Shown piece by piece: positions 44,435 through 53,148 of a DNA stretch of 64,000 bases; positions within the stretch are counted from its first letter, which is position 1; each line of letters begins with the position of its first letter. The stretch is from Nakamurella flava. Its GTDB lineage: Bacteria; Actinomycetota; Actinomycetes; Mycobacteriales; Nakamurellaceae. Location of the stretch: positions 124,001 through 188,000 of the forward strand of contig NZ_SZZH01000003.1 of NCBI RefSeq assembly GCF_005298075.1, in the 5' to 3' direction. The notes beneath the pieces are model-generated. The model worked only from the letters and a program-made list of their open reading frames with translations. It ran no database searches and had not been told where the DNA came from. The position numbers and the translations under genes were made by a program.

Positions 44435-44674
44435 TCAGTCGACCCGGACGGTCACCCCGTGGAAGGTGACGAGGTCACCCCGGTGCAACTGCCGGCCGCG
44501 GCGGGTTTCGGGCTCGCCGTTGACGGTGACGTCGCCGTCGGCGAGCAGTTCCTTGACGTCGGCTCCCGAGTCGACCGCGCCGCCGAGCTTGAGGAACTGG
44601 CCCAACCGGATCATGTCGGTACCGATGGTGATGCCGGTGACGTCGGAGGGAGCGGAACGGTCGGAGCGACTCAT
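44435..44674 (-). CDS. S4-domain RNA-binding protein (YbcJ/YaaA-like)
   Basis: 79 residues with one S4 RNA-binding domain: 'IRLGQFLKLGGAVDSGADVK' and 'ELLADGDVTVNGEPETRRGR'. Such small S4 proteins bind structured RNA or ribosomes. ATG 44674 is chosen; longer readings in this frame run through the antisense of the NfeD gene. The ABC-F gene begins 43 bp downstream, so the two may be cotranscribed, both acting at the ribosome. Confidence 0.88.
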   Translation of the reverse strand: MSRSDRSAPSDVTGITIGTDMIRLGQFLKLGGAVDSGADVKELLADGDVTVNGEPETRRGRQLHRGDLVTFHGVTVRVD

Positions 44675-44852
44675 CCGTCCAGTGTCCCAGTGACCGGTCG
44701 ACGGGCGGGCGCACAAGGGCGGACATTCTCGAACAATCCGTCCCTTACCCCTGGTAAATACCTCCTGACCTGCGGTATTGTGATGGAACAGACAGACGAC
44801 CCCCAGCCCGACAGCAGCGCACCACATGCTGACAGCGCCGGACAGGAGGCCC

Positions 44853-45380
44853 ATGGATCCCATCACGCTCGTGTTCCTGGGCGTCGGTCTGCTCGGGGTC
44901 GTCCTGCTCCTGATCTCCCTCGTCGTGGGCGATCTGCTGCATCTGGCGTTCCACGACGTGGACGGCCCGTTCTCGTTCCCGGCGCTGGCGGCGCTGGTGG
45001 GTGGCGGCGGGTTCATCGGCGCCATTCCGGCGACCCTGCTGGGTGATCTGGCCACCACGTCGCGGGTCCTGATCTCGGCGGCCGTCGGCCTGGCCGGAGC
45101 GCTGCCGCTGGCCTGGGGGGCGGTGCGGCTGACCGCCGGGCTGAACCGGATGCCGACCGACCGCACGCTGACCGACCAGGACGTGGTCGGCCGGTTGGGC
45201 CGGGTGATCAGCGCCATCCCCGTCGGCGGGCTCGGCGAGGTCAGTGTGTCGGTGGGCGGACAGGCCCTGAAGTACTACGCCCGCAGTGCCGAACCCATAC
45301 CGGTCGGCACCCCGATCTTCGTCACCGAAGCGCTGAGCGCCACCGCGGTCGAAGTGGTGTCCACCGCCGAGGTGGGTTGA
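44853..45380 (+). CDS. NfeD-like membrane protein
   Basis: 175 residues. ATG 44853 follows a strong AGGAGG. Hydrophobic spans lie at residues ~5-27, ~48-68 and ~75-97, then a C-terminal OB-fold-like domain ('LTDQDVVGRLGRVISAIPVG', 'GTPIFVTEALSATAVEVVST'). This is the short NfeD form that pairs with flotillins, and a flotillin gene follows 230 bp downstream. The pair should organise membrane microdomains. A possible -10 (TATTGT, 44776) is the only promoter hint. Confidence 0.88.
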   Translation: MDPITLVFLGVGLLGVVLLLISLVVGDLLHLAFHDVDGPFSFPALAALVGGGGFIGAIPATLLGDLATTSRVLISAAVGLAGALPLAWGAVRLTAGLNRMPTDRTLTDQDVVGRLGRVISAIPVGGLGEVSVSVGGQALKYYARSAEPIPVGTPIFVTEALSATAVEVVSTAEVG

Positions 45381-45610
45381 CGCTCACCCGGGCGGGTGGC
45401 CGTCCGATCGTCCCCTTTGACCTGCTCGACATAGCGACATCCGTTGCTCACCAACGGGTGTCATGACAACGACCGACCCGCGTGAAGTCGACCCGTCCGT
45501 GCGGCCCGCTCCTGGCGTGCCGGCGACGGGACGGGGAACCGCGCGCAGTAGAGCCTGCAGTGCCCGTCCGGGGCGGCCCGCCGACCCCACGACACCTCGG
45601 AGGTGCCGTC

Positions 45611-47203
45611 ATGGAAGTACTCATCGCCATCGGAGGAGTGGTCGTCCTCGTCCTGCTCCTGGTGATGCTGATCCTGTCCCGGATCAAGGTCGCCGGCCCC
45701 AACCAGGCGTTCCTGGTGACCGGTCGCCGTGGCCGGTCGGTGACGTCCACGACCGGGGAGACCTCGACCGACATGTCCGGTCAGAAGGTCGTCATGGGCG
45801 CGAGCGTGTTCGTCATCCCCGTGGTGCAGAAGCTCCACACCATCGACCTGTCCAGCCGCCGCATCCCGGTCGGCATCCGGGGTGCGGTCTCCAAGCAGGG
45901 CGTCAAGTGCGACCTGGAGGGCGTCGCCATCGTCAAGGTCGGTGGCAACGAGACGTCCATCCGGGCGGCCGCCCAGCGGTTCCTCAACCAGCAGCAGGGC
46001 ATCGACACCTTCACCTCGGAGGTGCTGGCCGGTGCGTTGCGGTCCATCGTCGGCCGGCTGACCATCGAGGAGATCATCCGCGACCGCGCCGCTTTCGCCT
46101 CCGCCGTCGCGGAGGAGGCCGAGACGTCGCTGACCGGGCAGGGTCTCGTCCTGGACACCTTCCAGCTGCAGGACATCCAGGCCGAGGGTTCGTACCTGGC
46201 CGACCTCGGTCGGCCGGAGGCGGCGCGGGTGGTCAAGGAGGCGTCCATCGCCGAGGCCCGGGCCCGGCAGGCCGCCGAGCAGGAGCGGCTGCTGGCCGAG
46301 GAGGCCATCGCCGTCGCCAACCGGCAGTACAACCTCAAGCAGGCCGAGATCAGCGCTCAGATCGACGCGGCCAAGGCGCAGGCCGCGGCGGCCGGTCCGT
46401 TGGCCCAGGCCGCCCAGGACCAGCTCGTCCTGTCCGAGAAGGAGAAGGTCGCGCTGCGCACCGCGGCCCTGAAGGAACGGCAGCTGGACACCGAGATCCG
46501 CAAGCCGGCGGACGCCGACCGGTACAAGGTGGAGCAGCAGGCCGAGGCCAACAAGAACGCCGCCATCGCCCGGGCCGAGGCCGACCGGCAGTCGACCATC
46601 GCCGCGGCCCAGGCCGGGGCGGAGAAGGCCCGGCTGTCCGGTGAGGGCGAGCGGTCCCGCCGATCCGCGCTGGCCGAGGCCGAGGCCATCGAGGGCGCCA
46701 AGCGCGGTGAGGCCGAGCGGCAGCGCCGCGTGGCCATCGCCGAGGCCGTGGAGAAGGAAGGCGCGGCCGACGCGTCCGCCATCCTCGCCCGGGGCCGGGC
46801 CGAGGCCGAGGCGATGGACCTGCGGTCGCAGGCGTTCGCCACCTACGGCGAGGCCGCCGTGCTCGATCTGCTGGTCAAGGTGCTGCCCGAGGTCGTCGGC
46901 GCCGCGTCCGCCCCGCTGGCCGCGGTCGACAAGATGACCGTCATCTCCTCCGACGGCGGTGCCGGTTCCCTCGGCAAGACAGTCGCCTCCAACGTCGCCC
47001 AGGGGCTGCAGCTCTCCAGTGACCTGACCGGTGTGGATCTCGCTGCGCTGCTCCAGCGGCTCACCGGTCAGACCGTCGACACCGGCAGCACGAAGAAGGC
47101 GACGCCGGAGAAGCGGCCCGCCGCCCGTCCGGCGGTGGCCACCCCGGCCCGGACCGAGCCGATCACCCTGGACGGCACGGAGAACGGTCGGCTCGACGGC
47201 TGA
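45611..47203 (+). CDS. Flotillin-like SPFH-domain protein
   Basis: 530 residues. An N-terminal membrane anchor ('MEVLIAIGGVVVLVLLLVML') is followed by the SPFH domain ('NQAFLVTGRRGRSVTSTTGE', 'LSSRRIPVGIRGAVSKQGVK') and by a long EA/AE-rich coiled coil (residues ~210-390) that drives oligomerisation. The tail is Ala/Pro/Thr-rich. It scaffolds membrane microdomains with the NfeD protein encoded upstream. ATG 45611 follows GGAGGT. The ~230-bp gap before it holds no convincing gene. A strong hairpin follows the stop. Confidence 0.93.
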   Translation: MEVLIAIGGVVVLVLLLVMLILSRIKVAGPNQAFLVTGRRGRSVTSTTGETSTDMSGQKVVMGASVFVIPVVQKLHTIDLSSRRIPVGIRGAVSKQGVKCDLEGVAIVKVGGNETSIRAAAQRFLNQQQGIDTFTSEVLAGALRSIVGRLTIEEIIRDRAAFASAVAEEAETSLTGQGLVLDTFQLQDIQAEGSYLADLGRPEAARVVKEASIAEARARQAAEQERLLAEEAIAVANRQYNLKQAEISAQIDAAKAQAAAAGPLAQAAQDQLVLSEKEKVALRTAALKERQLDTEIRKPADADRYKVEQQAEANKNAAIARAEADRQSTIAAAQAGAEKARLSGEGERSRRSALAEAEAIEGAKRGEAERQRRVAIAEAVEKEGAADASAILARGRAEAEAMDLRSQAFATYGEAAVLDLLVKVLPEVVGAASAPLAAVDKMTVISSDGGAGSLGKTVASNVAQGLQLSSDLTGVDLAALLQRLTGQTVDTGSTKKATPEKRPAARPAVATPARTEPITLDGTENGRLDG

Positions 47204-47215
47204 CCCCGCGGACGA

Positions 47216-47256
47216 AGGAAGGGCCGGTCGACCTGCAGGTCGGCCGGCCCCTTCCT
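47216..47256 (+). terminator. Terminator hairpin after flotillin gene
   Basis: An inverted repeat of about 19-20 bp (AGGAAGGGCCGGTCGACCT against its near-complement) with a 2-bp centre begins 12 bp after the flotillin stop. Stem strength is high; no T-run. Confidence 0.75.
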
Positions 47257-47271
47257 GCGGGGGGGCGGTTG

Positions 47272-47366
47272 GTCGACGCTGACCACGTCGGCTGACGCTG
47301 GTGAACCGAGCTGACGCTGGTGAATGTGGTCGACGCCGACGAAGGTGGCTCGCGCTGATCAACTCC
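47272..47366 (+). repeat. Five tandem 19-bp repeats, consensus GCTGACGCTGRTGAA-N4
   Basis: Units begin at 47272, 47291, 47310, 47329 and 47348 at exactly 19-bp spacing. Units 2 and 3 share GCTGACGCTGGTGAA exactly; the others are degenerate. Inverted copies of the core (TCAGCGCCAGC) occur at about 47408 and 47472. The array fills part of the 352-bp gap between the flotillin terminator and the amidase gene. Spacing of near two helical turns suggests protein binding sites. Confidence 0.6.
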
Positions 47367-47555
47367 GCTTCACAGCGGGCATTTCGGGCGCTCCAGCGCG
47401 CAATTGGTCAGCGCCAGCGGGGTTGAGCAGCGTCGGTGTCCGCGCGATCTGCGACGGCGGGTCGGACGATGATCAGCGCCAGCGGGCTTCGTCGGCGTCA
47501 CGCCCGAGCCCCGACCGCCACCACCCGCAGCAGAAGGGGCAGAGTGGGGCGGGTG

Positions 47556-48887
47556 ATGGATCTGAACCGCATCGCGGCGGCGTTCCGGTCTGGGGAGTCG
47601 TCCCCGACCGAGCACGTGGCCGACGTCCTCGAGCGCCTGACCGCCGACCCGTACAACCTGGTCGTCACCCTCGACGCCGACCGCGCGCTGGCCACCGCGC
47701 GGGAGTTGACCGACGAGTTGGCCGCCGGGCGGGACCGAGGGCCGCTGCACGGGATCGCCCTGGGGGTCAAGGATCTGATCGACGTCGCCGGGCTGCCGTC
47801 CCGGTGCGGATCGAACGTGTTCGCCGACGCCGCCCCCGCCCGCCTCGACGCCCCCGTGGTCGCCCGGCTGCGGGCGGCGGGAGCCGTCGTGGTGGCGAAA
47901 CTGCACACCCAGGAGTTCGCCCACGGCGCCACCGGGGATGTGTCGGCCAGCGGTCCGGCGCACAACCCGCACGACCCCACCCGGATCACCGGCGGGTCGT
48001 CGTCCGGGTCGGCCGGCTCGCTGGCCGCCGGGCATCTGCCCCTGGCGCTGGGCACCGACACCGGCTGTAGCGTCCGGGGTCCCGCCGCGCTCTGCGGGGT
48101 GGTCGGCCTCAAGCCCCGGTACGGCCGGCTGCCGTCGGACGGCATCTTCCCGCTGTCGGAGTCACTGGACCACCCCGGCCTGCTGTCCACCGACGTCGCC
48201 GCCACCGCCACCGCCTGGTCCGTGCTGTCCGGGGAAGGCCCCCGCGAACGACCGGTCGACGTGCGCGGACTGCGGGTCGGCGTCCTCACCGACGACTACT
48301 GGCGGCCGGCCGACCCGGCCATCGCCCCCTGGCCCGGCCGGGCGGTGGACGTGCTGCGCGACAGAGGGGCCGAGGTGATCGAGGTGTCGACGCCGTTCAT
48401 CGACGAGTTCGCCGCCGCCTACCGGCCCATCGTCAGCAACGAGGCCTACGCGACGCACGCCCGGTGGCTGGCCGAACGGCCCGAGGCATACCAGCCGCTG
48501 ACCCGCGAGCGGCTGCTGAGCTTCGCCGACCGGCCGGCCCGCGACTACATCGAGGCGCAGCGGACCCGGCGTCGGTTGTCGGCCGAGTTCACCGCGGCGG
48601 CCGCCGATGTCGACGTCCTGGTGCTGGCCACCACCCGACTGCGGGCCACTCCGATCGGCGCGGCCGAGGTGACGCCAGAGGGCGGGGACGGGGCGCCGGT
48701 GGAGGTGCGGCCGGCACTGCTGGCCCTGAACTCGCCGTTCAACCTGACCGGCTGGCCGGCCGTCAGCATCCCGGCGCCGGTCGACGGGCTGCCGATCGGC
48801 GTGCAGATCGTCGGCGTGCGCCAGGACGAGGCCGGAGTGCTCGACGTGGCCGCGGCGGTCGAAGCCGGCTGGCGGTCGGCGGGTTGA
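47556..48887 (+). CDS. Amidase (amidase signature family)
   Basis: 443 residues. The Ser-cisSer-Lys triad is placed by 'GIALGVKDLIDVAG' (Lys), 'RITGGSSSGSAGSLAAG' (cis-Ser) and 'GTDTGCSVRGPAALCGVVGL' (nucleophile Ser). The family usually has DTGGS; here the residue before the nucleophile is Cys. It hydrolyses an unknown amide. It is too divergent from GatA to be the tRNA amidotransferase, and no gatB/gatC is adjacent. ATG 47556 follows a GGGG-rich ribosome site. Confidence 0.92.
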   Translation: MDLNRIAAAFRSGESSPTEHVADVLERLTADPYNLVVTLDADRALATARELTDELAAGRDRGPLHGIALGVKDLIDVAGLPSRCGSNVFADAAPARLDAPVVARLRAAGAVVVAKLHTQEFAHGATGDVSASGPAHNPHDPTRITGGSSSGSAGSLAAGHLPLALGTDTGCSVRGPAALCGVVGLKPRYGRLPSDGIFPLSESLDHPGLLSTDVAATATAWSVLSGEGPRERPVDVRGLRVGVLTDDYWRPADPAIAPWPGRAVDVLRDRGAEVIEVSTPFIDEFAAAYRPIVSNEAYATHARWLAERPEAYQPLTRERLLSFADRPARDYIEAQRTRRRLSAEFTAAAADVDVLVLATTRLRATPIGAAEVTPEGGDGAPVEVRPALLALNSPFNLTGWPAVSIPAPVDGLPIGVQIVGVRQDEAGVLDVAAAVEAGWRSAG

Positions 48888-49014
48888 TCCGCGAGAGGGC
48901 CAAGGCCGCCACGGTCGCCTGCCGCGCACGTCGCACACGCCGCTGATGGCCGACAAGTGAGCGCCAGCAATATTTTTCGTGGTCATCGATGCGACGATGC
49001 CGCACACTGAGGCT

Positions 49015-49338
49015 ATGTGTGGTCAGTGTCGAGCGCCCGCCCCCCGCAACGACTGGTTCCTCGTCGGCGCGGGACCCGACATCGGGAGCCGTCGCCGGGC
49101 CCGCGAGGAGGCCGCACTGGCGGCCAGCCGGGTCCTGCAGCCATGGCGGATCAGTGTGCGTGCCCCGGCCGCGTCCATGACCTTCGTGATGACGACGGCG
49201 ACCGGGAAGTCCAGAACGGTCGAACATCTCGAGGACCTGGTCGACGCGGCCGAGCGACTGAGCGGCCGCCCTGTCGACCCGATGAGTGCCCCATCCGGCC
49301 CCGCGACCGAGAGCTCCTCTCGGCAGAACGGGCACTGA
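49015..49338 (+). CDS. Small CxxC protein preceding CobW-family GTPase
   Basis: 107 residues from ATG 49015. It opens 'MCGQCRAPAPRNDWFLVGAG' with a C2-x-x-C5 pair that could bind zinc. The middle resembles a small alpha/beta unit ('PWRISVRAPAASMTFVMTTA') and the tail is Ser/Pro-rich. No named family. Its stop is 1 bp from the start of the CobW-like GTPase, so cotranslation is likely; a metal-handling role is inferred from that neighbour. An AT-rich patch (AATATTTTTCG, 48969) marks the probable promoter. Confidence 0.72.
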   Translation: MCGQCRAPAPRNDWFLVGAGPDIGSRRRAREEAALAASRVLQPWRISVRAPAASMTFVMTTATGKSRTVEHLEDLVDAAERLSGRPVDPMSAPSGPATESSSRQNGH

Positions 49339-49339
49339 G

Positions 49340-50302
49340 ATGATCGACCTCACGGTGGTCAGTGGACCGCTCGGCGCCGGCAAGACGACCTGGCTGCTCC
49401 AGCAGGCGGACCTGCTCGAGTGCGATCTGCTCGTCACCAACGACGTCGCCGACGTGTCCATCGACGACTCGATCCTGGCCCCGGAGTCCGCCGGAGCCGG
49501 CCGCCGAACGGTGTGCATCGCGGGTGGATGCGTGTGCTGCACGGCGTGGCCGGATCTTCGGAATACGTTGCTGCAGTGCGTGAATGAGGCCCATGTCGGA
49601 ACGTCTCGGCGTGATCGTCAGGTGTTGCTGGAGGTGTCCGGGGCGGCCGAGCCGGACCAGCTGCTCCGACGGCTGACCGACGACCCGGTGCTCGGAGCCA
49701 ACGTGCGCGTGGCTCGCCTGACCGTCGTGCTCGACGGCTCGGACGCGGTGCGGGGTCTGCGGCACGAGGCCGCTGTCCGCACCCAGGTGTCCGTGGCCGA
49801 CGAGGTGGTCCTCACCCGGGCCGACGTGGTCAGCCCGACGGATCTGCGCCACGCCGCGGGGGTGGTGCGCGGCCTGCGGCCCGATCTGCGTCTCACCGCA
49901 ACCGCCCGGGGGGCCGATCATCCGCTGGGCCCGGTCGTTCCGGAGGTACTGCTGGTCGGCGATGATGTCGACGGGGCGGTCGGTGGCCTGTCGACCCTCG
50001 CGGTCCGCCTCTCCGCCCGCACCCGTTGGGCCGAGTACGCGCTGTGGCTGCACGCGATGACGCGCCGGCACCCGGCCGGACTGGTGCGCTCCAAGGGCTA
50101 CGTCACCACGCCGGCGGGGCGGGCCCTGGTCCAGTCGGTCGGTGCGGCCATCACGGTCGAGCTGGTGGCGACCGCCGCAGTGGACCCGGACAGCCGGTCC
50201 GGACCGACGGACATGACGTACGTCCTCCGCGGGCTGGATCGCGATCAGGTCCGGGCGTCGCTATCGCAGTGGGTGCCGAGCGCTGGGGCGGCCGACGACT
50301 GA
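49340..50302 (+). CDS. CobW/COG0523-family GTPase (metal chaperone)
   Basis: 320 residues. G1 'VVSGPLGAGKTTWLL', the metal motif G-G-C-V-C-C (CxCC), and 'LLEVSGAAEPDQLLRRL' fit COG0523 GTPases. The C-terminal domain has 'RTRWAEYALWLHAMTRRHPA' and 'VRSKGYVTTPAGRALV'. These proteins deliver zinc or another metal to target proteins. Despite the name, the actual CobW role in cobalamin synthesis is not shown, and this gene is 14 kb from the cob genes, next to a CxxC protein, which fits zinc handling better. Confidence 0.88.
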   Translation: MIDLTVVSGPLGAGKTTWLLQQADLLECDLLVTNDVADVSIDDSILAPESAGAGRRTVCIAGGCVCCTAWPDLRNTLLQCVNEAHVGTSRRDRQVLLEVSGAAEPDQLLRRLTDDPVLGANVRVARLTVVLDGSDAVRGLRHEAAVRTQVSVADEVVLTRADVVSPTDLRHAAGVVRGLRPDLRLTATARGADHPLGPVVPEVLLVGDDVDGAVGGLSTLAVRLSARTRWAEYALWLHAMTRRHPAGLVRSKGYVTTPAGRALVQSVGAAITVELVATAAVDPDSRSGPTDMTYVLRGLDRDQVRASLSQWVPSAGAADD

Positions 50303-50343
50303 GGGTCGCGGGACCGGCGGGAGACAAGCCGGTCCAGGGACTC

Positions 50344-51387
50344 TCAGACGTCCGTCGCGTGCCCGTCGTCCGTCAGGCGCCGCGCACCGAGGGTCGATGC
50401 CCGGGCGGACAGGAACGGTTGGAGCAGTTCAGACTCGATCGCCTGGCCCCCGAGCCGGGCGGCAAGGGCCAGCGCCCCGCGCCGGCCCATCTCCACCATG
50501 GGGGAAGCGACCGACGTCAGCGTCACCGGGAGATACCGAGACAGGGGGATGTCGTTGTAGCCGATGACGGCGATGTCCTGCCCGACGCGCCGGCCCAGTT
50601 CACTGGCCGCGCCCATGGCGCCGATCGCCGCGAAGTCGTTGATCGCGAACAGGGCGGTGATCTGTGGATGGGCGGTGAGCAGCCGCCCGGCCGCCTCGTA
50701 GCCACCCTGGGCATCGGCCCCGGACAGGGCGATGTGGCTGCCCGGAACGGCGACCCCGGCCCGTTGGAAGCGGCCGACGAAACCGTGGGTGCGTTCGACG
50801 CACGTGCTGGCGTATTCGTGGCCGGCGATGACGGCGACGTCCCGGTGACCCAGTTCGAGCAGGTGCTCGGCGGCCAGCTCGCCCCCACGGACGTCGTCGG
50901 TCGTCACCGACGGGTGTCCGCGCAGGCGGCGGTTGACCAGGACGTACGGATGGTTCCGCCTTTTAAGCGAGGCCACCAGTTCATCGCCGTCGAGTCGCGC
51001 GTCGCCGATGATGCAGCCCTCGACCCGGCGCGCGAGCAGCTGCTCCATTTGTTCGTGCCGGGACGTGGGCTTGTCACTCGAGGTCTGCACGACCGTGTGC
51101 AGGCCGGCTTCGTGGGCCCCGTCGTCGGCGCCCTCGTAGATCCGCGCCAGCACGTAGTCGGTCACACGCGGGACCAGTACGCCCAGCAGACCGCTGCGCC
51201 GGGTCCGCAGCGCCGTCGCCGCCGGGTCGGGGACGTATCCCATCTGTTCGGCGATACGCCGGATGCGGGCGACGGTGGCGCTTCCGGCACGTGACGGTGG
51301 CTCCCGCAACGAACGGGAGACGGTGGAGACATGCACCCCGGCCCGATCAGCGATCTCCGCCAACGTCACCGAGTGCGGGGCTGACAT
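50344..51387 (-). CDS. LacI-family transcriptional regulator of the catabolic island
   Basis: 347 residues. The N-terminal HTH is 'TLAEIADRAGVHVSTVSRSL' with hinge 'YVPDPAATALRTRRSG'. A periplasmic-binding-like effector domain follows ('GLLGVLVPRVTDYVLARIYE', 'IGYNDIPLSRYLPVTLTSV'). Two identical GCCAATCGTTTGGC operators 4 kb away, at the divergent promoters of the island, are the likely targets. It follows the SDR gene by 67 bp and may belong to the same transcript, giving autoregulation. ATG 51387 has GAGGAG 7 nt upstream. Confidence 0.93.
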   Translation of the reverse strand: MSAPHSVTLAEIADRAGVHVSTVSRSLREPPSRAGSATVARIRRIAEQMGYVPDPAATALRTRRSGLLGVLVPRVTDYVLARIYEGADDGAHEAGLHTVVQTSSDKPTSRHEQMEQLLARRVEGCIIGDARLDGDELVASLKRRNHPYVLVNRRLRGHPSVTTDDVRGGELAAEHLLELGHRDVAVIAGHEYASTCVERTHGFVGRFQRAGVAVPGSHIALSGADAQGGYEAAGRLLTAHPQITALFAINDFAAIGAMGAASELGRRVGQDIAVIGYNDIPLSRYLPVTLTSVASPMVEMGRRGALALAARLGGQAIESELLQPFLSARASTLGARRLTDDGHATDV

Positions 51388-51454
51388 GACTCACTCCTCG
51401 ACGGTCGACTTCAGCGACTGTGCCACGTTCGGCACGCGATTGCCCGCATCACCG

Positions 51455-52282
51455 CTAGATGTCCAGACCCGGCTCGCCGGCGAGCCAACCGCCGTCGACG
51501 GGGAGGATCTGCCCGGTGACCATGGCGGCCGCGTCGCTGAGCAGGAAGGCAACCGCCCCGGCGATGTCCCGCGGCTGCCCCACCCGGCCCAGGGGGATGC
51601 GGCGTTCCGATGCCCGCAGCACCGCCGGGTCCGCCAGCATCGGCGAGGCCATCGGGGTCCAGACGAACGTCGGCGCGACCGCATTGACGCGGATACCGAC
51701 TGGAGCCCAGTCGATGGCCAGGCTCCGGGTCATGGCGGCAACCGCGCCCTTGGTCGCGGTGTAGACGACCTGGTGAGGCAGGGCGGTCAGAGCCGCCTGG
51801 GAGGCGAGATTCACGATCGCGCCGCCGTTCTCGTGCATCAGGCGGTGAGCGGCCTGGCTGACGAAGAGCAACCCCTTGACGTTGATGGCCCACAGTCGGT
51901 CGAGATCGGCCTCGCTGGCCTCCTCGGCCGGCCCGTTCTGGCAGATGACCGCGGCGCAGTTGACCACGCCGTCCAGCCCGCCCATTCCGGCACCGGCCGC
52001 GGCGACCGCACGGTCGACCTCGTCCCGGCGGCTGACATCGGCCGACACGGTGACCGCCGAGCCGTCGAGATCCCCGATCATGGAGGAGGTCTCGTCGAGC
52101 CTGCTTTCATCGAGATCCAGGATCGCGACCCGGGCCCCCAGCGCGGCCAGGCCGACGGCGACACCCTGTCCGATGCCCTGTGCCGCGCCGGTCACCAGCA
52201 CCCGGCGGCCCTCGAGGAGGGCGTCCTGCCGGCCCAGGGGTGCCCCCGGCCCCGCCGGGGACGTACCGCCCTGCTCGTTCAT
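51455..52282 (-). CDS. SDR-family oxidoreductase
   Basis: 275 residues. Cofactor motif 'VTGAAQGIGQG', acid after beta-2 ('ILDLDES', favouring NAD), 'NCAAV', active-site Tyr and Lys in 'VVYTATKGAVAAMTRSLAID', with Ser in 'NLASQAALTA'. It oxidises or reduces a hydroxyl/keto group of the island's substrate. Start overlaps the stop of the upstream hydrolase gene by 4 nt (ATGA). The N-terminal ~20 residues are a Gly/Pro-rich extension. Confidence 0.93.
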   Translation of the reverse strand: MNEQGGTSPAGPGAPLGRQDALLEGRRVLVTGAAQGIGQGVAVGLAALGARVAILDLDESRLDETSSMIGDLDGSAVTVSADVSRRDEVDRAVAAAGAGMGGLDGVVNCAAVICQNGPAEEASEADLDRLWAINVKGLLFVSQAAHRLMHENGGAIVNLASQAALTALPHQVVYTATKGAVAAMTRSLAIDWAPVGIRVNAVAPTFVWTPMASPMLADPAVLRASERRIPLGRVGQPRDIAGAVAFLLSDAAAMVTGQILPVDGGWLAGEPGLDI

Positions 52283-53127
52283 CGGGCCTGCTCCATGGCG
52301 TGGCGGGAGAAGAAGTCCGCGACGACGGAGGCGTGCTCCTCCGTGCTGTCGAACGGAGTCGAATGACCGCCACCCTTGATGACGTGGACCTCGGCGCCGG
52401 GCAGGTTGTCGGCGATCCACTGCTGCCCCGCCCCCTGCGGGCCCTGGTCCCACGGGGTCATGAGGTCCTGGTCCCCACCCAGCACCAGCGCGGGGGAGGA
52501 GATGGCGCGAACGAGGTCCCGCAGATCCATCTCCTGCATGGCCCGGCACGCCGCCACGAACGGTGCGAGCGTGTTGCTGTCGCGCAGGATGGTCTGGACC
52601 TGGTCGACGGCGTCGCGTCCCGCCTCGCTCTCCATGTAGCCGTTGGACAAGGCCTGCCAGGAGATGAGCTCGGCCAGGATCCTGCTCCCGGGGCCGGCGG
52701 GATCGAGTTGCACGATGTCGATCCAGTTCTGGAAGACCAGCCGACCGTTGCGGCCGAGTTTGGACGCCGAGCAGTTGATCACCACGGATTGGGTCCGTTC
52801 CGGGTACAGACCTGCGAACGCCTGGGCGACCATGCCGCCCATCGAGGTGCCGTGCACGTGTGCTCGCTCGATGCCCATCGCGTCCAGCAGTGCGGCGGCG
52901 TCGGCTGCCCACCGCTCGATCGAATACGGGTAGTCGTCGGGACGACTGGAGTCGCCGTATCCCCGCTGGTCGTAGTCGATCACCTGGAACTTCTCGGCCA
53001 GCAGCGGGCTCAGCGGCGCGAAGTTGTAGTGACCGAAACCGGATCCGTGGATCTGCAGGACCGGGTCTCCCTGGCCACTGACCTCTGTCCACAGGTCGGC
53101 GTCGCCGATGCTGATGATTCGAGCCAT
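52279..53127 (-). CDS. Alpha/beta hydrolase
   Basis: 282 residues. 'VLQIHGSGFGHYNFAPLSPL', 'VIDYDQRGYGDSSRPDDYPY' and the nucleophile elbow 'VHGTSMGGMVAQAFAGLYPE' (G-T-S-M-G-G) show the fold. The acid is in 'LVLGGDQDLMTPWDQG' and the histidine in 'VIKGGGHSTPFDS'. It probably cleaves a C-C, ester or lactone bond of the pathway intermediate. ATG 53127 follows GGAGG. It lies third in the minus-strand operon, 21 bp after the asparaginase-like gene. Confidence 0.93.
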   Translation of the reverse strand: MARIISIGDADLWTEVSGQGDPVLQIHGSGFGHYNFAPLSPLLAEKFQVIDYDQRGYGDSSRPDDYPYSIERWAADAAALLDAMGIERAHVHGTSMGGMVAQAFAGLYPERTQSVVINCSASKLGRNGRLVFQNWIDIVQLDPAGPGSRILAELISWQALSNGYMESEAGRDAVDQVQTILRDSNTLAPFVAACRAMQEMDLRDLVRAISSPALVLGGDQDLMTPWDQGPQGAGQQWIADNLPGAEVHVIKGGGHSTPFDSTEEHASVVADFFSRHAMEQAR

Positions 53128-53148
53128 GGTCTTTCAATCCTCCGGTGA

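Noticed and set aside
45463-46644. 393-residue frame overlapping the flotillin gene
   Set aside because: Arg/Pro/Gly-rich alternate reading of the EA-rich coiled-coil region; the flotillin frame has a good ribosome site and family motifs.
47272-47366. CRISPR array
   Set aside because: Repeats are contiguous 19-mers with no unique spacers and no cas genes nearby.
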